The notes under the pieces were generated by a model that ran no database searches, was not told where the DNA came from, and saw nothing but the letters and a program-made list of their open reading frames with translations. A DNA stretch of 64,000 nt. Source: Gossypium raimondii. Lineage: Eukaryota > Streptophyta > Magnoliopsida > Malvales > Malvaceae. The stretch lies in the NCBI RefSeq assembly GCF_025698545.1, contig NC_068569.1:12834001-12898000 (forward strand), given 5' to 3'. Numbering within the stretch: the stretch's first letter is position 1; every line of letters starts with the position of its first letter. A program made the translations under genes and the position numbers. Positions 13,650 to 24,828 of this stretch are shown piece by piece.

Positions 13650-13985
13650 GGCTAAAAGTACCATCAACACATTTATACTAGAATTTGGAATACATTTTAC
13701 CATTTCTACTTAGAAACTACACAAATTAGTTAATGATCAAACTGATTCTTTTATTAAAAATTCCATCTATTTTTACGGTTAAAAACTGGTCATTGTATGT
13801 TGACATGGGGTACATGTAGCATGCCATGTGCGACTGTTTAGTTATTTCGTCAACCACGTCAGTTTTTAACAGTAGAAATAAATAAAATTTTAACAGAAAA
13901 AATCAATTTACTCTTTGATTTAACATACACAAACTAATTTATCGTTTTTTATAAAAAAAATAAAATACAATCCATTGTTTTAATT
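13650..13985. mobile_element. Short MITE-like inverted-repeat element
   Basis: The left arm includes 'attagttaatgatcaaactg' and 'ctatttttacggttaaaaac'. The reverse complement of the right arm reads 'attagtttgtgtatgttaaa' and 'ttatttctactgttaaaaac' in the same order. The arms are about 120 bases, imperfect, and meet around 'catggggtacatgtagcatg' near 13810. Exact ends and target duplication were not found. It is non-coding and non-autonomous. Confidence 0.5.
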
Positions 13986-14055
13986 TTCTATTATATCCAT
14001 AAATAAGTCACATGTTGGAACCATAACATGAAATTTGCAGTGTACTTTAAATCTA

Positions 14056-15387
14056 GGCTTAATATCCTTTTAGCCCATGCAGTATAACTAAATTATCATT
14101 TTAGTAATTGTACTATTTTATTTTATTAGTTTTGCCCTGTACTTTCAATTTGTATACCCCATTACCTACTAGATATCTGTCGATAAAAGAATTTAAATCA
14201 GCCAATGACACATTGACACGTGTTAATTAAAATTAAAAATTTTATTCTTTTAATAATATATCAAAATATTTTAAAAATCATTAAAATCTAAAACAATCTA
14301 AAAAACTCAAAATCTTATAACTTAGAAATTTATTAAATAAAATTAAAAAATCATAATCTATTTTAAAAATTATAAAAAAATATTTTTAAAATTATAAGTA
14401 TGTTAAACTTAAAATAATTAAAATAGTTTAACATTTTCATAAAATGTTAAAAAATTTCGTTTGTTTGGAATTCTAGGGTTTTAGAAAATTTTAAATAATT
14501 TTATGATATTTTTGAAAATTTTAAAGATTTTTTTGCATTTTAAATCAAATATTTTATTTTTAAGGAACTTTGAGTTTTTTAATAAAATAATATCACAAAA
14601 TTCTTTAAAATTTGGCTCAGTGGGATAGATGTATTTAAATAATACTCCTTAGAAATGCATAAAAAGTTTTCTCCTCTAACTTGAGAAAAATAATTAATTA
14701 AATGTTATGTCTATGTATAAAATTAGAATGTCAAAAAAAATTCATACTCTCATAAATAGTTCTCAAAATGTTCAAAAACATATTTAGGCATTCTTTTATT
14801 GAGTGATTTCTAACCCTTTTAAAGAATTTTATGATTTTTAGCTAAAAAACTCATAATTCCTTTAAAATATAAAAATCCAAAAATATCATAAAATTATTTA
14901 AAATTTCATAAATTTTAAGATTTTCTAAAAATATAAAATTCCAAACAAATGATTTTTTCTAAAAAAGCTTATGATTGTCTTTTAATTTTATTTTAGATTT
15001 CTCATCCTTATCATTTTAAAAATGTTTCTTTATAATTTTCAAAAATAGATTATGGTTTTATTTTTAATAATTTTCTAAAATTTAAGATTATTTGGTGGGT
15101 TTCCATATTTTTATGATATTTTTGGATTGTTAATGATTTTTTTAAAAATTGATATATTTTTAATATCTAAGTTTTTTTTTACTTTCTTTAACACGTGGCA
15201 ACGTGCCATTGGATGATTTAATTTTTTTAACAGAAAATATATAGATGGGTAATGGGGTATACAAAATAAAGTACAAGGACTAAACTGACAACCAAAATAG
15301 AATACAGAGGCCAAACTGATAAAAACTAGTATACGTACTAATGTAAGGATTTAGCTATAGTGCAGGGACCAGAAGAGATATTGAGCC
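14056..15387. mobile_element. Foldback Mutator-like non-autonomous element with 9-bp target duplication
   Basis: The left end begins GGCTTAATATC and the right end is GATATTGAGCC. Inward from each, about 170-200 bases match as inverted repeats, including 'tataccccattac' and a 'cacgtgttaa' block on both sides. The interior continues as a looser palindrome: 'aaataattttatgatatttt' near 14500 is answered by 'aaaatatcataaaattattt' near 14880. The element could therefore fold into one hairpin. Flanks are TTAAATCTA (14047-14055) and TTAAATTTA (15388-15396), 8 of 9 identical. A 9-bp duplication is typical of the Mutator superfamily. No transposase frame is present. The diverged arms suggest an old insertion. 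Confidence 0.8.
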
Positions 15388-17129
15388 TTAAATTTATTTT
15401 TGAAGGCATCCATATGATAGAAGCACCAATTTGGGTAAAATATCGTATTGTGCACCCATCCCGGGTAAAAACTGCCCCGTCAGGGCCCCTTCCTCTCACC
15501 CGAGTCTTGGCCGTTGCTTTTTGATTCTCTGAGAGACAGACACTTCAAATGTAGTTTTTGTTGTTGTTCCTTAGATATACGATGGACAGTATAGACAGCT
15601 TCCGATCAGACGAAGACCAGTCTAGTTTCTCTTACCAAGTTTCATATGGGTCCTACAGTTAATAATCTTAGCCAGGTCTCCCGTCAAGCGTCTTGGGATA
15701 AGAGAAGTAAGAGACCAAACGGTGTCGAGGTTGAGAGGTCTTGGTTATTCTGGCGACCGACAACAGCAAGCACCGTCTCACACTTTGAAGCACTCGTACA
15801 TACTTATACTCTTTTAAGACTGGGCACAATGATCTGAAGGGCAGAGCCAAATGACCCAAAATTTCCTAAAAGAAAGTGCAGCAGGTCACGCGAGAGAGGA
15901 ATAGGATTTACTGTTGGTATAAAGCCAAAAACGAGTGGCCAAGGATTTAAAATTCAAAGCGCATAGGTAGCCATCGATTGAGTTTTCTCAACCGGGATTA
16001 ATGCTCAATGAACAATAAACTAGAACACAGGTAAAATCAAGAAACAATAAAAAGAAGATTGACCTTCATTGAAATCACTTAATTCACAAATTATCTGCTG
16101 ATGGATATTTACTACACGTGACTGCTATAGCTAAGCTGAGTTAGCTAGGTTAGCATACTGCTAAACTTAAGCTTGGTTAGCTTATTTCGCACTATTATGA
16201 TTACAATAATAAAAAATATAAATTTGAGTGTAATTAAATTGTATTATTTTTAATTTAAAAATATAGATAATAAGAATTATATAAAAGAAAAAACTTCAAA
16301 AACATAATGATAACTCTTTGCTGCAATTTCAAAATTGCATTCATATCTTGAAAAAAAACAAATCGATGACTCTGGCTTTACAGCGCCATTAGATCAAAGT
16401 GTCGTGATAAAAAAAACTTTTATTTATATATTTATTATAAAAGAAAAATATTTGATATATTGTGAATACATTTTTTAGATTTTACAAGTGTGAAAATTTA
16501 ACAAATATATTATAGAGTGTAATAAAAAATAAAAAATATATATAAAAATACTACATTTATTATATCTTTGACTCACTTGTGAAGTTTAAAAATTTTCATT
16601 AACAATGTATCTGATAAATATCTTATTATAAATTTAATTGAATCAAATTCATTTTTAAAAAAATAAAAGAGAGAGAGAGTTGGACTTATACTAACCTGCC
16701 CAAAACTTGGAACAGCTAGAATGAAAAATCAAGTGGGGAGATAGATTTTTTTTTTTTTTTGAAAAAAAGTGGGGAGATAGATATTTGAGGGACATGGGGT
16801 TGTTTTATAAGATAAGGTTGATGGGATTGTAAGGCAAGGCAGGCAAGACAGCAAAGAATCTTGTTCGGGGGCAAAAGCAAAACGAAGGCAGGCAGCGGAA
16901 GATCGGTACTGAGGTAGGGACATATAGATTGGGGTAAGAGATTGCTCAACTGAAAAAAGTGTACACTCCGTAATCAAGAGAGACATAATCTATGGATGAT
17001 GCATTGCAGCTTCTTCATCTCTGTATTTTTATAATTTATCCTTATTTGGTCTTGGTCCTGCTTCATCTTATTATCTTCCAATAAAAACTTTGCAACGTAA
17101 ATAATTCTACAATTCCTTACACATACAAG

Positions 17130-17767
17130 TGTCACGGGCCGCAGTTCAAAGCCCGTGATTATCGCACCAAATGCATCTAATGGAGGTCTATTGCTTAGAT
17201 GGTGATCATTTGGCCTACGAAAATTGGCCCGATTCAAAGAGCTATTAGACAAGCCTGTCAGATTGAAGCCTAGTTGGCCCGATAATGAAGAAATGACAAC
17301 TTAGGCTAATATGGTAACTAATCTTAGAATATAGAGTGAATCATATCTTGTAAAGATTAGATTTGATTTGATAAGGCTTATCTTGTAAATTCCTAAAATT
17401 AAGGGATATGGTTAAATCTCATCCGTCGATGTAAATGTATCTTGACCGTCGGTTGTGGGGGAGCTCAACTATAAATAGAGAGCCTCCCCTCATTTGTACT
17501 CACTCCATTTCATTGTATTCTGAATTCTTAAGAGTAATAGAATTCTGAGAGCATTTACTCAAACACCTTGTGTGCAATCTTTTCTGTGGCTTTCTGTTGT
17601 TCTTTGGTTAGCTTCTTTTAGCATAAATCGCTTCCGCTCTTCAATTTGGTGCCTTGGAGGAGTTCTAAAAGAATCCTCACTTAAGTTAAGGCTGACTTAG
17701 GCGAGTTTAGACGAATGGATCGCCTAATGCCGCACGGATTATGAGATGAAAGGTCTAGCCCCGTGAT
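17130..17767. mobile_element. Probable solo LTR fossil of an LTR retrotransposon
   Basis: The stretch begins TGTCACGGGCC and ends with CCCCGTGAT(ACA). It has an internal TATA-like box (CTATAAATAG, about 17470) followed by sequence of leader type, as in LTRs. ACAAG lies immediately before it (17125-17129) and again at 17768-17772, which fits a 5-bp target duplication. If the true end is instead the canonical ...ATACA at 17770, that match is lost. No internal retroelement genes and no second LTR copy were seen in the window, so a solo LTR is the simplest reading. The family is not certain. Confidence 0.5.
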
Positions 17768-20700
17768 ACAAGCACACAATTTAAGCCATAAGTAAAGATA
17801 CAAGATTGAAAAGAAAAAAAGCTAATGGTAACAGTAGTTTGTCCTAATGAGTTGAAGACAAGTGGTAATGGGTAAGGACTAAGGAGTGTTGGTATCCTAA
17901 AAAGATAAAAACAATAATGGTGGGGAGAAGACTGAAGAGGTTTCAAGTAAAATATATATACAACACTGATATGAAACGATTATGATTGTCTTCCACCTTT
18001 AAACCTTTTGTTTTTTCTTTTCTATTCATCCGATGTGATATATATGATTATTATTGGGTAAACTACAAAGAGTTGCGTGTGAATTAATCTGGGTAATGAA
18101 ATCCATGTCATAATCAAGAAAGCTTGATACGTTTTGTCTGCAACGTGACCACATCGCTTTTTCGGTTTCCTTTTTACGTGTTACCGATCTTTTAATTTGC
18201 CTCTTTTTAATTTCTTTTCGCTTACCATAAAAATTCATCAAAATAAATACTTGAACCTGAGTAAAGATGGTATAAAACAAAATTTTCATCCTTTCTAATT
18301 ATTTAATAATATTTTAATATTTTTATGTTATTTATATATAATTTTGATGAATTTTTAAACTTAAATCTTATATTTTAAATTCCAAACCTCAAACTCTAAA
18401 TATTGAATTTGGAATCTCAACTCTAAACCTTAAATTAAAATATTAAGTTTAGAATTTAAGATTTAGAGTTCAAATTTAAGTGTTTGGGATTAGGTTTAGG
18501 AATCTAAATTGAGATTCAGTTTTAAAAATTACTAAAGTTATATATCAATGAAATAAAAATTATTAAAATATCATTAAATAATTAAAAGTAATATAAAATA
18601 ATGTGACGCTCTTATTTCATTCAATGTTTTATCCTTGAATAAATAATAATTTTGTTGTGCTAATAATTTATAATATATAAAATAAGATAAAACTCTTCAG
18701 GACGTAATTAATTACATTTTTTTTCTTTCTCGTTTGTTTGAAATTGTTGCAATTATGCCAGAAAAAAAAGGGAAGGAAAAAAAAAGAAAAAAAGAAGCTT
18801 CTGTTTACAAGAAAAGATTCAACATCGAAATGATATTTATATGAGGCGTACGACAAAATGAGTTACAAACATCTTTGCTTTCCTTCTCCTTGATTTTTGG
18901 TAATTTCACGTTTTCTTTCTTTCTTTTTTTAATACTTTGCAGTGATTTATATAAAAGAATTTATCCACATTTTATTTAATTATAATATAAAATTATGTTT
19001 CTTCCATATTGTTTTTTGGTGGACTTTACAAAACAAATTGCATGACAATAATTGTAACATAATAAATATACTTTCAACTTTTAAAATATAATAAAAATAA
19101 AATCCTAAATGCATTAACTCAATTTAAATAATAAAATCGCATAAGATGCCATTAAACTCAAGCAAAAACACATAAAGACATCTTTGATGGTGATTTTTTT
19201 TAAAGGATGCTTTATATATTAATCGGCCCGGAATAGTATTCCCTTTTTTAAAAATTTTGGTCTAATTTCAACAAAGTGGAAGTACATTATCAGTCTCAAT
19301 GTGAATCTAAGAACGACTTTGCGGTACCCCCTTTGTTGTCTCAAATGACAATTATTAAATTTGGAAAAATTAATGGACAAGTAATTATTTTGATGTTTCT
19401 TATGTCTTAAAGTAATGACTAGTACCTAACTTATCAGATGCCATAAAAATTAACAAATTGTCTTAAAACACGGTCAAAAAGACATCATTATAACTTATAG
19501 GATTGGTTAAGATAAGATTTAGGTTAAAAGAATGATCCTCGTGGTTTAGCACAACATTATGATAGTATCAAGCATAATCAGATTTTTATTTTTAATCTTA
19601 TCGTATGGTGCACGTGAGACTGAGCACCATCATTTCTTTCCTTAACCCCCACACACATATATGACTGCTAAAAGGCTTTGCTTTTGGATTTGGTCTCTTT
19701 CCATTTTTGCCATTTTTTCAAAACTAATTTTCGGATACCATGAATAGGAAAAAAAAAAACCCTGCCACATTCAAAGACGAAAGAAAAGTACATTTTTTTA
19801 CCAATTACATATACTGATAGCTAGGAGTGAAAATTATATACAGTTAACTTTTTAAAGAATAGTCAGTAATTTCTTTTTTTTCTTCAATAATCAGGAAAGT
19901 TACAAGAAGGAAGAGAGTTGATGAAGTGGTGAGACACTCCAATTACTGAGGTGTCGTTGATGTAACGTTTCAATCTACAACTTCACATTTGAGCAAAAAG
20001 AGAGAATATTAATATAGTAGATGAGAGCATCAACTTGCCAAACAACTCCACAACTAGGGTATAGATGAGGCCAAAATTTTAAGGTTGAACTACCTCCAGT
20101 TGTCAATCCCAACTCATTTAATTTAGAATTAAGCCCTAATGTTGGATGCTTATATAAATAATATAAAATTATAGTAAGAGAAAAGAAAATATTTTATCAC
20201 TACTCGTCTTTTCCAAGGAAACAATGCATTCAAAACCAGGCAGAAAATAGCAATGCCTAACCAACTCCATATTTTATGGAAGAAGGATGTTTTAGGTTTC
20301 CCAACAGAGCAACTGCCTCACAATTTCACTCCGCTCCAAAAATACCTCATAAATATATTTTATTTGGGGCACTCCCCTTTTTTTCATTACACCTTCCTCC
20401 TAAATCATCACATGTTTTGGCTCCTTCAATGCTTTTACTGAAAGGTGCTTATAGGATATTAATGTTTATATTTTTTTTGTTATTTTTTTAGTTAAATTTG
20501 GTCCTTGGATTTTTAAAATTTTGAATTTAATTATTAATTTTTAAAGGAGTCAATTTGTTTTTTAACAGAAATATAAATTAAAACGTTAAATTTTGAAATA
20601 TAGCATCTGCATACCAATTTATATATACTTCATGCTATCTTTTATTAATTTTTAACATTTTTTATAAATTTTAATTTTTTAATTTTAAATTATTTTTAAC

Positions 20701-21326
20701 ATAGCATATAAAATATTTATGTTAAAAATTTAATGTACTAAAAGCATTTACCTTAAAAATATTTTAATTTATTTTGTAATATTAATGATTAAATTTAACA
20801 AAAATATGAATAATAATTTAATTAATAAAAATATAAATATTAAAAACTAAATTTATCGTTATACTTATAAACGTTAAAATTTGAATTTCTAAATTACTTA
20901 ACGGGTCATCAAATAAACGTTGGCGCCTTAATTACTAAAATTTAAAGTTTTATATATTTTTAAGTGTAGTTTGCAGTAAAAAGAAAGAATTTTAAGCCTC
21001 ACCAAATTTTAATTGAAGAACTAATGAATTCAAAATAAATATTACAAATTAATTAACAATATAATTTTCACCATTTATATGGTAAAATATATATTTTACA
21101 GTAAAAATATTGTATATATAAAATATATGGTAACATATATAGAGAAACATTCTTGTAACTTTCTAATCAATTTAATGACTCGATTGAGAGTGACATCAAC
21201 TTAATTAAGAGCTTAAATAATAAACGGAATACTATAAATGATATTTTCTAGATTTTTATATACTATAACATGTTCAAGCAATTTATTAGAATTTGATAAT
21301 CACTATATTACTAATTATTATAATTA

Positions 21327-21778
21327 GGGCAATGACTTATTTGAGTCTTTAATTTTATAAAAAAATTATTTTAGTTTTTAGTTTAATTTTTTCATCTATT
21401 TTAGTCTTTAAAATTGCATTGTTTGTCAAGTTAGCCCAAAAATAGATGAAAAGGTTATTGTTAGCTTTGCTGGCGCCACATACACGTGGATGCTACGCCA
21501 GCAATTAATTTTAAAATTTAAAAATTCAAAAAAAATTATTAAGAAACTATAAGACTTATAATTTTTTTAATATTTTAATTTTAAAAAGATAATTAATTGC
21601 TAACGTGGCATAGACTACCATTTGGGTGCCACATCAACAAAGTTAATAAATATTAATTTTGTCGATCAGTTTAGGGTGATATGACAAATAATATAAGTTT
21701 AAGGGTTAAAATAATCAAATAATTAAATAGAAGATTAAAATGATTATTTGTATGGAGGACTAAATAAGTGATTGTACC
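21327..21778. mobile_element. MITE with terminal inverted repeats (about 450 bp)
   Basis: The left end reads GGGCAATGACTTATTTGAGTC-like sequence. The reverse complement of the right end reads GGTACAATCACTTATTTAGTC-like sequence. Similar words continue inward, and both arms carry cacgtg/acgtgg-type blocks ('cacatacacgtggatgc' and 'ctaacgtggcatag'). Flanks are TTATAATTA and TTATATTAT, so any target duplication is imperfect. The layout resembles the 14056-15387 element. No coding capacity. Confidence 0.6.
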
Positions 21779-23780
21779 TTATATTATTAATTTTGACGAT
21801 TTAAATAGTGTTGTAAAAATAATTAATGGAAGATTATATTAAAAAGGTGTTTAGCGCCTAGTTTATCAAAAGTAGAGTGAGCGCTCTAATCAATAGCCGG
21901 TCTAATAACGAGACAATCTTAGTGCGGTTGGTGGGACTGACGCAAAAGATTAAAGCGAGGCAAAAGGGAAATATATAAACATGTTATGTTATTTATACGC
22001 TCTTCTAACGCGCGTTCCTGTGCACCTTCATTCTGTTTTAAATAGATTTTCATGTAAGTATTTCTTTTACATCAATAATCACTTATTTTTTATTTTAATA
22101 ATAAAATAATGACTTAACTTTTAATTCGATTTTAGAAAAATAACAAATCAATCTTAGTAACCATTTAACCGACCATGTTGAAGTGCTTCCTGTCATTTAA
22201 ACAACCATAATTTATGAACCCTAACTGGTAGTAGAAGAAGAATAAGAGAAAAAATGGTGACAATCAAATAAAAAGAAGAAGAAGAAAAGAAAAGTGATGC
22301 TAATAGGGGTGTAGCTAGGGGGCTAGCATCACTTTAATCTTTTAAAAATTTAAGATCGCATCCTTGAAAATGATAAATTTTAATTTAATTTTTAAAAATT
22401 ATAAAAATATATTTTTAGTGTCATAAAAATTAATCTATGTTGGAGTGATGCTAAAACTAGTTTATGAATCGATAAAATAATCATGAAATAGATCCGTTAA
22501 AAATGAAGAGTTGTTTTAATTTATTTTTATTAAATAAAATTGAAATGTTAGGTGGCTAATAATTGTTGTTGTATGAAAAGAGGTAATGTTCATAATTATT
22601 ATCACACTAAACAGTTTTGGTTTCATTTGCTTACTTTTACCCTTTTACTTTTCATGCGCTTTAACTTTAAACGCGGCATATAAGAGATTGTGGTTGTTTT
22701 TATCCTATCAACACAACATTCATCCTTTTTATCCCTAAAAATCTATACTTTGATTTGTAAATGAGATGCAATAATAAAAGTTTGTGAAACAACGAAAATG
22801 CTATCTGCTATCGCGTCTAGTTAAATTATATTTAAAATATAAATAATAAAACTTGGACATTTTTTATTATGAAAGACATTTACAAATTGAAAAGAGAAAT
22901 AATAGCACCGTTGTTGGGCAAAATGAAAAATTTTAAGATTTTGGATTGAATTTATTAAGGTAAAATGTTTAATATGAATGAAGAACTTCCAAGACGTGAT
23001 AAATTTATAATTCTAACACCAAATAAGTTTAAAGAAGCAAGTAATGATTGAAGGAAAAACGCTCGTTGGTGGCGAGTGGATGTAGAAGGTATGTCTCTTA
23101 CAAGTAATAATAAATGAGTTTTTAAATATAAAGATAAAAAGCTTAAAAGGAGTGAAGGGGCCAATTGGCATTGAGTTGTAAACCCGTTTGGTCCGGGTCA
23201 TCTGATGCATTCATCAGCTAGGCTTTTGGGTCATTTACAAACAATTGATGGCTCTGATAAAGACCTGCCCCTTTTTCCATTACTGTGACACCCTTTGTCC
23301 TTACTTTCCCATTTTCCCTTTTCTACCCCTCAGATACAGCCACTCACATCTAATGCTAACATAACACACCCCATTCATCTCATATTCTGATACACCACCA
23401 ATACTAACAAGGTTGGTCCTATGGCATCATTTCTCTGGTTTGCACTTTTATGCATATAAATGAATGCTGCTTTGCCTTCTTTGAAAAAGTGAAAGATATT
23501 ATTCTTTAATTTGCACTTTTCTTTTGTTTGCACTTTTATAAATCTATGTACTATAAAGTCATGTTATTAAATAACCATTGCATTGCATGCACCTTTTTGT
23601 TTTAGAACGATGGGTCTCCGAATTTTCATTTAATTTCCAGCTACCATAAACAAAGATCACTTCATTTAGTGAATGCTTATTGTTACATCATGTTCATCTT
23701 TAATTAGATTAATGCAATACAAGCTACATGGTATAGGCTACCTCTCTCTGTATCCTAGAGTTTTTTCCTGCATATTTGAT

Positions 23781-23791
23781 CCCCCCCCCCC
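23781..23791. repeat. Poly-C run (11 C)
   Basis: Uninterrupted run of 11 C in AT-rich intergenic DNA, about 1 kb upstream of the ARF3 coding start. It is one of six C or G runs of at least 11 bases in the window. Confidence 0.9.
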
Positions 23792-24635
23792 AACAAAAAA
23801 TTAAAGTTCATGTTTGATCTTTATATATATATGATAGAAGATTACAAATTAGGGCATCACGGTTGATCAAATATGATACGAAACAGTACAAAATAAGCAG
23901 TGGATGTAGGGGCTATTCAAACAGAATACTGTCTCTATAATAGAAAGGGTTGCTAACTCTGGTCTCTTTCAGGGTTTGGCTATTTTAGAGTAAATTCATT
24001 TCCCATCCTCCTTTTTTAAAAGTAAAAAATAAAAAAAAGTCAAATGCAGGAAGATTGGGGAAATAATGGTTAATTAACGCAAAAGAAAATACAGAGGAAA
24101 TTAAAGACAAGTGGGGGAGGGACAGGAGTGAGAATTGGGGATGTAGATGGGGACAGAATGGACATCCACCCGCAAATACAGGGGACCTCGTACACAAACC
24201 CTCTGCATTTCGTATTTCTTCCTCTCTTTTTTTCTTATTTTCTTAACATTGTTTTTTTATTTTATTATTAAAATTTAGAATTTAACTTAAAGTACAAACC
24301 CAGTTAAAAGCTCAATTAATTGTCATCACTTCATATTTTTTTCTCTTTTCTGCCACACATCACCACCCAGCGGTCGCAGCAGCATTGCAGCAGTATCAGT
24401 TGCAGCACTCTGCTGCTTGCAGTCGACGAAAACCCACAAAATCAGAACTTCAGAATAAAACTTCTTTCTATAATCCCAAAAGCAAATTTGAATATGTAAA
24501 ATTCCAATTAATTAAAAGCTCATAAAAGCTTTGATTTGATATCTAAGAAAAAGACTAAAACTCCATCACTCCCTAAAAGAAAAGAGGAAAAAAAAAAGGG
24601 GTTTTGTCTGTGGTTCTTTTTCAGGGCGTGTCTTG

Positions 24636-24680
24636 ATGACTCCAACTCTCCTTTTTGTAATGCCAATGTTGAATTTTTAG
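24636..24680 (+). promoter_or_regulatory. ARF3 leader uORF 1 (14 codons)
   Basis: An ATG at 24636 opens a 14-codon frame (MTPTLLFVMPMLNF) closed by TAG at 24678-24680, 149 bases before the ARF3 start. Whether it lies in the mature leader depends on the transcription start and any leader intron, which cannot be seen. Arabidopsis ETTIN is known to carry inhibitory upstream ORFs. Confidence 0.5.
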
Positions 24681-24708
24681 TCTTTACCTTGAAAACCCAT
24701 TCTCTAAA

Positions 24709-24720
24709 ATGCAGTCATGA
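24709..24720 (+). promoter_or_regulatory. ARF3 leader uORF 2 (3 codons)
   Basis: A minimal frame, ATG CAG TCA TGA. Its stop codon overlaps the ATG of the next uORF (ATGA at 24717-24720), an arrangement that can allow reinitiation. Confidence 0.45.
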
Positions 24721-24806
24721 AATATCCTCTCCTCCATATTTCATTTCTTGTGCTCATAAGGCCCAAACCTTTCCCTTACTTCCTTAAAGTTACCATTTTT
24801 TTCTAA
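24717..24806 (+). promoter_or_regulatory. ARF3 leader uORF 3 (29 codons)
   Basis: An ATG at 24717 opens 29 codons (starts MKYPLLHISFLVLI), closed by TAA at 24804-24806, only 22 bases before the ARF3 ATG at 24829. So short a gap leaves little room for a ribosome to reinitiate, so this uORF could strongly lower ARF3 translation if it is in the transcript. Confidence 0.5.
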
Positions 24807-24828
24807 GCTTCTTTTCTGGGGGGCACTA

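Larger units (their letters stand above)
12901..24828. other. Long intergenic region (12 kb) between SYP61 and ARF3
   Basis: The two genes are divergently transcribed, so both promoters open into this gap. No gene-like reading frame of any length was recognised. It holds several inverted-repeat transposon relics and an LTR fossil, listed separately, embedded in AT-rich DNA. The part 15400-16000 has more balanced base composition and 15450-15900 looks like low-copy sequence, but none of its frames was recognised. The part 21840-22010 is another GC-richer island with no assignable function. The ARF3 promoter and leader occupy roughly the last 1-2 kb. Confidence 0.5.
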
